Shown here: positions 8,186 to 16,011 of the stretch, piece by piece
Layout: each line of letters opens with the position of its first letter
Position numbering within the stretch: the first letter of the stretch is position 1
Source: JACMLX01 sp040384325
GTDB taxonomy: Bacteria; Gemmatimonadota; Gemmatimonadetes; Gemmatimonadales; Gemmatimonadaceae
Assembly: GCA_040384325.1 (NCBI GenBank)
Contig: JAZKJL010000005.1
Coordinates: forward strand, 186,001-250,000
Direction of reading: 5' to 3'
DNA length: 64,000 bases
The notes under the pieces: model-generated
Database searches by the model: none
What the model was told of the DNA's origin: nothing
The model's input: the letters and a program-made list of their open reading frames with translations, nothing else
Made by a program: the position numbers and the translations under genes

Positions 8186-10083
8186 CAGTGCGATTCCTCG
8201 AGCGGTGTCGTGAGCCAGGCGTAGAGGCTGCCCACGAGCATGAAGGCACCGCCGCCGACGACGGCGTAGAAGGCGTAGTCGTTGACGTGCTTGAGCGTCA
8301 TGCCACCGAGCATGGTGACGAGACCGATGGCGGCCATCACCGGCTTGAAGGTGTTCGACGGCATCGGGATGCCGAGTTCCTTGGCGGTCGGCACGTGCTC
8401 GTCACGCGACTCGTGGCCCTCGTGGTGCTCGCGCGAGAGTTCATGGCCATCGGTCACGTCCCACAGCGGATAGCGGCTGGTGACGTTCGGCAGCACGGCG
8501 AAGTTGTACTCCGGCGGCGGCGACGGGATGGACCACTCGAGCGTCGAGGCGCCCCACGGGTCGCGGCCGGCGCGCGGGCCGTTCTTCAGCGAGTGGAAGA
8601 AGTTGTAGATGAAGATCAGCGTCGACACGATGATGATCGCGGTGCCGATGGAGCTCATCATGTTGAACAGGTCCCAGCCCTGGTTCGCATCGTACGTGTA
8701 GATGCGTCGCGGCATGCCGAGCAGGCCGGAGAGGTGCATCGGGCCGAACGTCAGGTTCATGCCGATCATGTTGATCCAGAAGTGCCACTTGCCGAGCGTC
8801 TCGTTCATCAACCGCCCGAACATCTTCGGGAAGTAGTGATAGATGCCGGCGAAGATGCCCATGATCGAGCCACCGAACAGGACGTAGTGGAAGTGCGCCA
8901 CGACGTAGTAGGTGTCGGTCTGCTGCAGGTCGGTCGGCGGCGAGGCGTGGGTCACGCCGGAGAGTCCGCCGATGGTGAACATCACCACCAGGCCGACGGA
9001 GAAGCACATGGCGGTGGTGAACTGCAGCTTGCCGCCCCACATGGTGCTCATCCAGTTGAAGATCTTCACGCCGGTCGGGATCGCGATCAGCATGGTGGTC
9101 AGGCTGAACACCGTGTCGGCGATCGGCCCCATGCCGACCGAGAACATGTGGTGGGCCCAGACGCCGAAGCCGAGGAAGCCGATCAGGATGCCGGAGTAGA
9201 CCATCACCGCGTAGCCGAACAGCGGCTTGCGCGAGAACGTCGGCAGCACCTCGCTGACGAGGCCGAACGCCGGCAGGATCAGGATGTAGACCTCGGGGTG
9301 ACCGAAGATCCAGAACAGGTGCTGCCAGAGCAGCGGGTCGGCGCCGGCGGTCAACGTGTAGAAGTTGGTGCCGAAGAAGCGGTCGAACTGCAGGAACACC
9401 AGCGCCACGGTGATGACCGGGAAGGCCAGCACGACGAGGAACTGCACCACGAAGCTCATCCAGGTGAACATCGGCATGCGCATCAGGTGCATGCCCGGCG
9501 CCCGCATGTTGATGATCGTGGTGATGAAGTTGAAGCCGGCGGCCAGCGAGCTGATACCGAGGATCTGGAGGCCGAGCACCCAGAAGTCGATGTTCAGGCC
9601 CGGATTGTACGCCATCGTGGTGATCGGGGCGTAGCCGAACCAGCCGCCATTCGGTGCGATGCCGGCGAAGATCGGCAACGTGATGAAGATGCCGCCGAGC
9701 AGGTAGACCCAGTAGCTGAAGGCGTTGAGGCGTGGGAAGGCCACGTCGCGGGCGCCGATCTGCAGCGGGATCAGGAAGTTGAAGAAGGCCGCCGACAGCG
9801 GCATGATGGCGAGGAACACCATCGTGGTGCCGTGCATGGTGAAGAGCTGGTTGTACAGCTCCGCGCTCACCAGTGACTGGTTGGGAGCGGCGAGCTGCGC
9901 GCGAATGGCGGCAGCCTCCAGTCCCCCGAAGATGAAGAAGAAGAGCGACGTGAAGAGGTACAGCACGCCGATCCGCTTGTGGTCCGTGGTCGTGATCCAG
10001 CTCCAGACGCCGGTCTTGTCACCGGCGTAGGAGGGGGATGAGGCGGCCGGCGCGTAGGTCGGCGGCGCAACAGTCGTGGCCAT
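8185..10083 (-). CDS. ctaD: cytochrome c oxidase subunit I
   Basis: The 632-residue catalytic subunit of an aa3-type oxidase reducing oxygen to water at the haem a3-CuB centre. It has TMHGTTMVFL (haem a ligand His), the GHPEVYI motif with CuB His, the Tyr that is cross-linked in this family and the Glu of the D-pathway (type A1), and VVAHFHYVLFG carrying the later haem ligands. About 12 spans form the core. A C-terminal soluble segment rich in His and Glu (around residues 545-575) plus two more hydrophobic helices gives the long form usual in caa3 oxidases. It is followed by ctaE with a one-base overlap. Confidence 0.97.
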   Translation of the reverse strand: MATTVAPPTYAPAASSPSYAGDKTGVWSWITTTDHKRIGVLYLFTSLFFFIFGGLEAAAIRAQLAAPNQSLVSAELYNQLFTMHGTTMVFLAIMPLSAAFFNFLIPLQIGARDVAFPRLNAFSYWVYLLGGIFITLPIFAGIAPNGGWFGYAPITTMAYNPGLNIDFWVLGLQILGISSLAAGFNFITTIINMRAPGMHLMRMPMFTWMSFVVQFLVVLAFPVITVALVFLQFDRFFGTNFYTLTAGADPLLWQHLFWIFGHPEVYILILPAFGLVSEVLPTFSRKPLFGYAVMVYSGILIGFLGFGVWAHHMFSVGMGPIADTVFSLTTMLIAIPTGVKIFNWMSTMWGGKLQFTTAMCFSVGLVVMFTIGGLSGVTHASPPTDLQQTDTYYVVAHFHYVLFGGSIMGIFAGIYHYFPKMFGRLMNETLGKWHFWINMIGMNLTFGPMHLSGLLGMPRRIYTYDANQGWDLFNMMSSIGTAIIIVSTLIFIYNFFHSLKNGPRAGRDPWGASTLEWSIPSPPPEYNFAVLPNVTSRYPLWDVTDGHELSREHHEGHESRDEHVPTAKELGIPMPSNTFKPVMAAIGLVTMLGGMTLKHVNDYAFYAVVGGGAFMLVGSLYAWLTTPLEESH

Positions 10084-10107
10084 GACGCGAAATGCTCCGG
10101 GCGCGGG

Positions 10108-11418
10108 TTACTTGAGAGCCTGCAGATAGGCGGCGACGTCTGCGATCTGCTGATCGGAGAGTCCACCCATCGTGACCTTGGCCTTGATGGCCGGGTTGTA
10201 CTCACCGGTGCCGATCGCGGGCATCAGGCTGCCCGGCTTCATGGCCGGTGCATTCTTGATCCAGCGCACCAGGTTGGCCGTGGTGTTCGGATAGATCGCG
10301 CCCGCGAAGGTGTAGCGCGAGCCGAAATGCGTCAGGTTCGGGCCGATGATGCCGGCACTCATCGGGTTGCCGCTGACCTTGTGGCAGCCGATGCACGACG
10401 AGCGCGAATAGACCTGCTGTCCGCGCGTCGCATCGCCGACGAGGTTGTCGGGGAAGGTGATGCTGGCGGGCGGCGTGGCGGTCGGGATCGTGGAGGGATC
10501 GAGCTGCTCGCGCGGGAAGACGAAGCCGACCGGTGCCGGTGCGGCCGCATTGGCCAGCTCGGGCCCGACCTGACCGGCCTTGCTGGTCGATTCGGCGGCC
10601 GGGGTGGCGGTGGGTGCGGCCGGGGCAGCGGCGGGAGCGACACCGAAGACGGCCGGCGCCTTCTGGTGGGCGGCCCAGCTCGCGAACTGCTCCGGCGAGA
10701 CGGTGAAGACACGGAACTTCATGTTCGCGTGACTCTCGCCGCAGTATTCGTTGCACGACCCGTTGAGCGCCTTCATCGCCATCGAGTCGCGTGGCGTCAT
10801 CCACAGATAATTGGTGCGGTTCGAGATCAGGTCGCGCTTGCCACCGAGGCGCGGGATCCAGAACGAGTGCAGCACGTCGATCGTGTTGAGCTTGAAGTTG
10901 ACCGGCCGGTTCACCGGCAGGTACAGCTCATTGGCGGTCGTGATGCCGTACTCGGGATACTTGAACTCCCACCACCACTGGTGGCCGATGACCTCGACCT
11001 GCAACGCGCCGGCCGGGGCCTTGGCCTGCGTCATGAAGATGGTCTTGACGGTCGGCACGGCGATGAACGCGAGGATCACGGCCGGGATGGCTGTCCACAT
11101 GATCTCGAGCGTGGTGTTGCCGTGCACGTGCTTCGGTTCCGGCGAGTCGGGACGCGCCTTGAACTTGAAGATGATGTAGAGGATCCCGACCTGGACGATC
11201 ACGAAGACCAGGGTGGCCCAGAACAGCAGGCTGTCCCAGAGCTTCGTGGTGGCCTCGTTGAGTTCCGTCGTGTAGTTGAACGTGGTGTTCGGATACTGCT
11301 GCGCGCCTGCGGTCGCAGCGAGTCCGGCGAACAGCAGCGCGGTCAGCGCCCAGGGGGCGAGTCCGCGACGGGTCAGTGCGCCGGGGTGAAACCGGCGGAA
11401 CCATGAAATGCTGGCCAT
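10108..11418 (-). CDS. ctaC: cytochrome c oxidase subunit II with fused cytochrome c domain (caa3)
   Basis: A 436-residue subunit II. Order: export signal, two membrane helices, the CuA cupredoxin domain, a Pro/Ala-rich linker and a C-terminal class I cytochrome c domain. CuA ligands are visible: His in VLHSFWIPR and the cluster CNEYCGESHANM. The aromatic electron-entry patch GHQWWWEFKYPE is present. The cytochrome domain has CIGCH and a later Met in PAMKPGSLMP as the likely sixth ligand. The fused domain accepts electrons directly, so a separate cytochrome c need not bind. The ATG at 11418 precedes a normal signal; upstream codons to 11511 look non-coding. First gene of the oxidase operon. 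Confidence 0.96.
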   Translation of the reverse strand: MASISWFRRFHPGALTRRGLAPWALTALLFAGLAATAGAQQYPNTTFNYTTELNEATTKLWDSLLFWATLVFVIVQVGILYIIFKFKARPDSPEPKHVHGNTTLEIMWTAIPAVILAFIAVPTVKTIFMTQAKAPAGALQVEVIGHQWWWEFKYPEYGITTANELYLPVNRPVNFKLNTIDVLHSFWIPRLGGKRDLISNRTNYLWMTPRDSMAMKALNGSCNEYCGESHANMKFRVFTVSPEQFASWAAHQKAPAVFGVAPAAAPAAPTATPAAESTSKAGQVGPELANAAAPAPVGFVFPREQLDPSTIPTATPPASITFPDNLVGDATRGQQVYSRSSCIGCHKVSGNPMSAGIIGPNLTHFGSRYTFAGAIYPNTTANLVRWIKNAPAMKPGSLMPAIGTGEYNPAIKAKVTMGGLSDQQIADVAAYLQALK

Positions 11419-11600
11419 GCCCAAGGTCTTGGGAAAGGTCGTGGGGAGCCAGGGTAGACGCCCCGAGAGGAGCCTGCGGGTCGGCAGCGACAGCTCCCGG
11501 TCTGCAGACACGGGTGACGCGGGTTGGCGCCAACCGGAAGACAGCGTTCGTCAGTCCATCCACGACAACCGCGACCCCTACCAGGTCAAGCGACCGACGT

Positions 11601-11640
11601 GCCGGTTAGTTGCAACCGGCGTGTGACACTTGCAATGTCA
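11601..11640. promoter_or_regulatory. paired inverted repeats upstream of the oxidase operon
   Basis: Two adjacent symmetric elements lie about 190 bases upstream of ctaC: GCCGGTTAGTTGCAACCGGC (7-bp arms, 11601-11620) and TGACACTTGCAATGTCA (5-bp arms, 11624-11640). The first could end transcription of the upstream minus-strand gene, though it lacks a T-run. The second looks like an operator for a dimeric regulator. Both assignments are inferences. Confidence 0.35.
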
Positions 11641-11689
11641 GCCAAGATAGACGGTCCCCGCAAAACTAGGGAGTTCGGGTTACGTCCCG

Positions 11690-12082
11690 CTATTGGACTT
11701 CGGAGTCCGACGCTGGCTCCTCGACCTTCACGGCGTGCTTGGCGAGCGTCGAGGTCACCGCCAGTTCGATCCCCGATTTCAGCTGTCCCACCCGCTCGCG
11801 GAGCATCCGCAGCTTGGCCGGGTCGGCCCCGCCGCCGCGTGTCGCCACCAGGATGAGGTCGCTGGCCAGGTCGGCCAGCAGCTGGAACTGGCTCCGCAGC
11901 AGTCCCACCAGTGGCGTGGCCGCGCGCTTGATCTGCTGACCGAAACCATTGGTCGGTTGGCCGGCGCGGATGGCGATCGCGTACTTCTCCACCAGGCCGT
12001 GGACCGTCTGGGCGAGGGAGGTGGCCGTCTCGAGCTGCTCGAGCTTGGCCTGTCCGGGGCCATCGATCGTGGGTTTTGCCAT
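11690..12082 (-). CDS. hypothetical helical protein
   Basis: A 130-residue protein I do not recognise. It starts MAKPTIDGPGQAKLEQLETA and looks fully helical, with heptad-like hydrophobic spacing, moderately acidic at the C-terminus and without signal peptide or membrane segment. The ATG at 12082 is preferred because the frame upstream (to 12625) runs over the divergent promoter region and another gene. It lies upstream of ctaC in the same direction with a 271-base gap that holds two hairpins, so it is probably a separate unit. It could be a small cytoplasmic coiled-coil protein. Confidence 0.6.
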   Translation of the reverse strand: MAKPTIDGPGQAKLEQLETATSLAQTVHGLVEKYAIAIRAGQPTNGFGQQIKRAATPLVGLLRSQFQLLADLASDLILVATRGGGADPAKLRMLRERVGQLKSGIELAVTSTLAKHAVKVEEPASDSEVQ

Positions 12083-12233
12083 GATCCAAGTTACGCAGGA
12101 GGCGGGAGTTAAAGCTGTCGGACTTCGGCACCACCCGGACCACGGCCCAGCGACGGACGGAGGGAACAAATAGAAGCGTATTGGACCTACAGCGGAGTCC
12201 AGCTCATCAATTCCGCTCCCGAACGAGGTCTCC

Positions 12234-12767
12234 ATGCGCCGCCCCCTGATCCCCGCCCGGCTCGCCGCAGTTGCAGCACTGTCCATCGGCGGCGGCGTCG
12301 TACTACCGACCACCACTCGCGCCCAGGCGACGGCGCGAACGGGGGCACCCGTCAGCGGAACCTGGGGAGCGGAAGCGGGACTCGGGCGATTCAGCGACGC
12401 GTCCGTGCTTCGGTTTCTGTCGCCCAGCTGGGCGGTGCTGGTCGGCGGCAGCATCTCGCGCACCAGCGGCGTCGGTTTGGGAAACTCCAGCGGCGATGGA
12501 CGCACCACCGCGGTGCTGCAGGCCGGCGTCCGGAAGTACCATCGCACCGAGCTCGGCCTGCGTCCGGTCACGGGATTCGGGGTGACGCTGGGCCGATTCT
12601 CGAGTGAGATCAACACCGGCGGCATCTACGGCGAAGCGGGCGCGGAGTACCTGTTCACTCCGCACCTGTCGGTGGGCGCGGTCGGCGTCGCCAGATTCTC
12701 GAGGGACGGCGACCAGAATACCGTCTCGCTGCTCGTCCCGCGCCTGTTCGCCGCCGTGTTCTTCTAG
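12234..12767 (+). CDS. secreted outer-membrane beta-barrel-like protein
   Basis: A 177-residue protein with an N-terminal export signal (cleavage likely after TTTRAQA, near residue 32). The body alternates short beta strands and glycines (WGAEAGLGRFSD, WAVLVGGSISR, YGEAGAEYLFTPHLSVGAVG), and the last residue is Phe in RLFAAVFF, as expected for a barrel recognised by the BAM machinery. It is about the size of an eight-stranded barrel. No specific family is recognised. The start is the ATG at 12234, with AACGAGGTCTCC just upstream. It is divergent from the helical hypothetical gene across 151 bases. Confidence 0.65.
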   Translation: MRRPLIPARLAAVAALSIGGGVVLPTTTRAQATARTGAPVSGTWGAEAGLGRFSDASVLRFLSPSWAVLVGGSISRTSGVGLGNSSGDGRTTAVLQAGVRKYHRTELGLRPVTGFGVTLGRFSSEINTGGIYGEAGAEYLFTPHLSVGAVGVARFSRDGDQNTVSLLVPRLFAAVFF

Positions 12768-12819
12768 CCCCCACCGCCGCATTGCGAGCACGCGCGGAGG
12801 CGGGGATAACTTGCGCGCG

Positions 12820-13221
12820 ATGTCCGACCGCCTCCCCACGCGCCGCCCGCCGGCGTTCGCCCCGACCACCCCGCCAACCCCGCGGTGCCCGGCCTGCTGG
12901 TCGGCACCGTACCTCGGCCCCACCCGGCGCGTGCGCCGCGGGTGGAGAGTACAGGCCGGCGAATTCGAGGAAGCGGCGGGCTCGACCGTGGCCGTCGCGA
13001 GCACCATCTACCCATGCAGCAACCCCGACTGTCACTCGGCAATCGTGATCCGGATGGCACTCACCGGCGGGTACCTGCCTGCCGACCTGGAGCATGGATT
13101 GCTGGCCGGCGCCGACGCGGCCGCCTTCCTGCGCGGTCGCACGGCCCGGGATGGCATCTGGCGCGACCGGGCGGGCGATCCACGCACCGCCCCGGTGCAG
13201 CGCGACCTGTTCACACTCTGA
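12820..13221 (+). CDS. hypothetical protein with zinc-ribbon-like cysteines
   Basis: A 133-residue soluble protein. A Pro-rich N-terminus leads to RCPACW (CxxC), and about 45 residues later YPCSNPDCHSA supplies two or three more Cys/His, so a zinc ribbon is likely. The rest is Ala-rich with an acidic helix (ADLEHGLLAGADAAAF). No catalytic motif is seen. The ATG at 12820 is chosen because the frame upstream overlaps the barrel gene out of frame. It follows that gene by 52 bases and may be co-transcribed. The function is unknown. Confidence 0.55.
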   Translation: MSDRLPTRRPPAFAPTTPPTPRCPACWSAPYLGPTRRVRRGWRVQAGEFEEAAGSTVAVASTIYPCSNPDCHSAIVIRMALTGGYLPADLEHGLLAGADAAAFLRGRTARDGIWRDRAGDPRTAPVQRDLFTL

Positions 13222-13257
13222 GCGTCGCCTGCCGTCAGCCGGGCCGACGCACGCGCG

Positions 13258-13974
13258 TCACTGGCGGAAGCGCAGCCCCACGCCGACCTGGATGACACTG
13301 TTCCGCACGTCGTCGTCGCCGGTATCGGAATCGGCAATCTTGGTCAGCCCACGGGTGTAGCGGATCATCGGCACGACCAGGAAACGCTGCCGGTAGGGGA
13401 TTCCGAGTTCCGCGCCAACCACCACGCCAGCCTCGAAGCGCTTCAGGTCCGCACCCTCGGTGTTCTCGGCGTCATCACAGTCCACCGAGCCGCTGATGCC
13501 CTCGCCGCTGAATGCGACCGAACATCCGATGCGGAGGCCCATCGCACCACCGACGGTGACGGCCGGCTGCAATCGGGATCCCGCCAGCGCCGGCGCAAAA
13601 CGCAGCAAGAGCGGCACCTCGAGGTAGCGCAGCCGGAGCGCGCCCTCGAAGCCCTCCTCATCGAACGACGCACCCTTGGAGACGAGCTGGATTCCGGACT
13701 GGAACCCGATGCTGGAGCCGGGACGCTGCGTGATCGCCGTGACACCGAGGAATGGGCTGAGGCGCCGGTCCGTGTACACGGCGTCGTCACCAACCAGCGC
13801 GGCGCTGGCAGCCCCCGCCTCGATGCCGAATCGCACCGGCGAGGCCTGCGCGCCGAGCGATGTGGCGCCGAAGGTCATGACGGCCAACGCGGGCGACCAG
13901 CGACTCGCGGCGTGCCGAAAAGCGACGCGGGCGAGGTACACCGCGCGAAGGGACGAACGATGGATAATTGTCAT
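13258..13974 (-). CDS. secreted outer-membrane beta-barrel protein (PorT-like)
   Basis: A 238-residue protein with an export signal (cleavage near ATSLGAQA) followed by repeated amphipathic strands typical of small barrels: RFGIEAGAASAALVGDD, LRLRYLEVPLLLRF, AVTVGGAMGLRIGC, GVVVGAELGIPYRQRF. It ends IQVGVGLRFRQ. The LEVPLLLRF strand is characteristic of the outer-membrane beta-barrel families OMP_b-brl_2/PorT. Two Cys residues (in RIGCSVAF and SVDCDD) could form a disulfide. The ATG at 13974 directly precedes the signal. It is convergent with the zinc-ribbon gene; no role can be assigned. Confidence 0.65.
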   Translation of the reverse strand: MTIIHRSSLRAVYLARVAFRHAASRWSPALAVMTFGATSLGAQASPVRFGIEAGAASAALVGDDAVYTDRRLSPFLGVTAITQRPGSSIGFQSGIQLVSKGASFDEEGFEGALRLRYLEVPLLLRFAPALAGSRLQPAVTVGGAMGLRIGCSVAFSGEGISGSVDCDDAENTEGADLKRFEAGVVVGAELGIPYRQRFLVVPMIRYTRGLTKIADSDTGDDDVRNSVIQVGVGLRFRQ

Positions 13975-14021
13975 GGCACGACTATCTAACCCGCACCGGT
14001 ATCGCGGCAAGGGTCGCCCGG

Positions 14022-14053
14022 TGCCACCGGGACCAGACATGATCCCGGTGGCA
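14022..14053. terminator. hairpin at the 3' end of the cyanophycin operon
   Basis: TGCCACCGGGA and TCCCGGTGGCA form a perfect 11-bp stem around a 10-base loop. It sits 10 bases beyond the aspartase stop codon on the minus strand, in the gap before the barrel gene. There is no T-run on that strand, so the assignment rests on position and stem strength. Confidence 0.5.
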
Positions 14054-14062
14054 TCGGACGGA

Positions 14063-15919
14063 TCACCGCCCGGCCATCGACTCCGGCCGCAACACGTCGT
14101 CCAGCTGCTCGCGCGTGAGCCAGCCGCGTTCGAGCACGATCTCGGTCACGCCGCGCCCCGATGCCAGCGCCTCCTTGGCCACTTCGGTCGCCTTCTCGTA
14201 GCCGATCACCGGCAGCAGCGCCGTCACCACGCCGATCGAGTGCTCCACGTAGTAGCGCATGCGATCGGCGTTGGCGGTGATGCCGACGATGCACTTGGCG
14301 CGCAGCACCTCGATTGCCTGGGTGAGTTCATGGATGCCGCCCAGCAATCGATAGGCGATGATCGGCTCGAAGACGTTCAGCTGCAGCTGCCCGGCCTCGG
14401 CGGCCATCGTGACCGTCACGTCGCCACCGATGATGTTGAAGCAGACCTGGTTCACCACCTCGGGAATGACGGGATTCACCTTTCCCGGCATGATCGAGCT
14501 GCCCGGCTGCATCGGCGGCAGGTTGATCTCACCGAACCCCGCCCGCGGGCCGGACGACAACAGGCGGAGGTCGTTGCAGATCTTCGAGAGCTTGGTGGCG
14601 GTGCGCTTCAGCACCCCGCTCAGTTGTACGAAGGCGCCGGTGTCGCTGGTGGCCTCGATCAGGTCAGGGGCGGTGATCATCTGGAGCCCGGTGACTTCGG
14701 AGAGATGCTTGCGCACCGAGACGGTGAATGCCTCCGAGGCCGTGATGCCGGTGCCGATCGCGGTGGCGCCCATGTTCATCTCGCGCATCAGTGCCTGCGC
14801 CTCACCCAGCCGCTCCACGTCTTCCATCAGGGTGTGCGCCCAGGCCTTGAACTCGCGGCCGAGCGTCATCGGCACCGCGTCCTGCAGCTGCGTGCGGCCC
14901 ATCTTGATCAGGTCACTGAACTCCACCGCCTTGGCATCCATCGCGCCACAGAGCGCACGCAACGCGTCGCGCAATCCGTCCAGCGCCGTGTGCAGCGCGA
15001 TGCGGATCGACGTCGGGTAGACGTCGTTGGTGCTCTGGCTGCGATTGACGTGTTCATTGGGGTGCACCACGTCGTAGGTGCCGCGTGCGCGACCGAGGAT
15101 CTCGAGGGCGCGATTCGCGATCACCTCGTTGGCGTTCATGTTGGTGCTGGTGCCGGCACCACCCTGGATCATGTCCACGATGAAGTGTTCGTGGTGGCGC
15201 CCTGCGCGCAGCTCCTCGCCGGCGCGCACGATCGCGTCCGCCACGTTGTCCGGCAGCAGGCCCAGTTCCCGGTTCGCCTGCGCGGCCGCGATCTTCACCG
15301 CCGCCAGCGCCGAGATCAGCTCGGGGAACTCACGCAGCGGCACGCCGGTGATCGGGAAGTTCTCGGCGGCGCGCAGCGTCTGCACACCGTAGAGCGCCTC
15401 ATCGGGCACCTCGCGTTCGCCGAGCAGGTCGTGTTCGGTGCGCATGCGCTGTGCACCGAAGCCCAGCGTGCGACCGCGACCCACCAGCGTGGCATCGGCC
15501 GCGCGCAGGCGCGACGCGATTGCCCGTGCCGCACGCGCCACCAATCCGGCGTAGAGATGCGGGTTGTCCTTCACCACTTCGGCCAGCTTGGCCTTGCGCA
15601 GGATCAGCAGCTCACCGGCGATCACCGCGCGGGCGGTGGTGCCGTGGCGCGTGTCATCGAGCAGGATCCCTTCGCCGATGGCCTCGCCGGGGCCCATCGT
15701 GACCAGTCGTGTGGTGCGTCCGCCGGAGGTCTTCTCGATCGCGATGCCGCCGGTGACGACGAGGGCGAACATCGACCGCTCGTCACCTTCCTGGAAGAAC
15801 ACGTCGTCGGTGGCGAACGAGATCGGCTCGACGGCCTGCGCCAGGCGCCAGAGCTGTGCGTCGGGAAGCCCGGCCACGAACGGCAGGGCCTTGAGCTGCA
15901 GGAGAATCACGTTTTTCAT
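14063..15919 (-). CDS. aspA: aspartate ammonia-lyase with N-terminal cyclic-nucleotide-binding domain
   Basis: A 618-residue fusion. Residues about 12-140 form a CRP/PKA-type nucleotide-binding domain with a phosphate-binding cassette resembling the consensus (IGEGILLDDTRHGTTARA, G82, E83 and R91). Residues about 155-610 are a complete aspartase/fumarase-class lyase: GGAGTSTNMNANEV, the NRSQSTNDVYPTS stretch and the superfamily signature GSSIMPGKVNP at 473-483. Aspartase converts aspartate to fumarate and ammonia in the cytoplasm; normal enzymes are about 470 residues and lack the first domain. It is the last gene after cyanophycinase, cyanophycin synthetase and its paralogue, so it likely consumes aspartate from the polymer. 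A nucleotide or other small ligand probably controls activity. Confidence 0.92.
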   Translation of the reverse strand: MKNVILLQLKALPFVAGLPDAQLWRLAQAVEPISFATDDVFFQEGDERSMFALVVTGGIAIEKTSGGRTTRLVTMGPGEAIGEGILLDDTRHGTTARAVIAGELLILRKAKLAEVVKDNPHLYAGLVARAARAIASRLRAADATLVGRGRTLGFGAQRMRTEHDLLGEREVPDEALYGVQTLRAAENFPITGVPLREFPELISALAAVKIAAAQANRELGLLPDNVADAIVRAGEELRAGRHHEHFIVDMIQGGAGTSTNMNANEVIANRALEILGRARGTYDVVHPNEHVNRSQSTNDVYPTSIRIALHTALDGLRDALRALCGAMDAKAVEFSDLIKMGRTQLQDAVPMTLGREFKAWAHTLMEDVERLGEAQALMREMNMGATAIGTGITASEAFTVSVRKHLSEVTGLQMITAPDLIEATSDTGAFVQLSGVLKRTATKLSKICNDLRLLSSGPRAGFGEINLPPMQPGSSIMPGKVNPVIPEVVNQVCFNIIGGDVTVTMAAEAGQLQLNVFEPIIAYRLLGGIHELTQAIEVLRAKCIVGITANADRMRYYVEHSIGVVTALLPVIGYEKATEVAKEALASGRGVTEIVLERGWLTREQLDDVLRPESMAGR

Positions 15920-16011
15920 GGCACGAAGCTACGTGCGGAGCAGCAGGCACGGCAGCGTCTCGCGATGCGGCACAAATCGGTGCCGAAATGTGCCGCATGT
16001 GCGCGGCCACA

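Noticed and set aside
8170..9876. A long plus-strand frame opposite ctaD
   Set aside because: ctaD carries all haem-copper oxidase motifs; the opposite frame is His/Glu/Asp-rich and has no resemblance to protein families.
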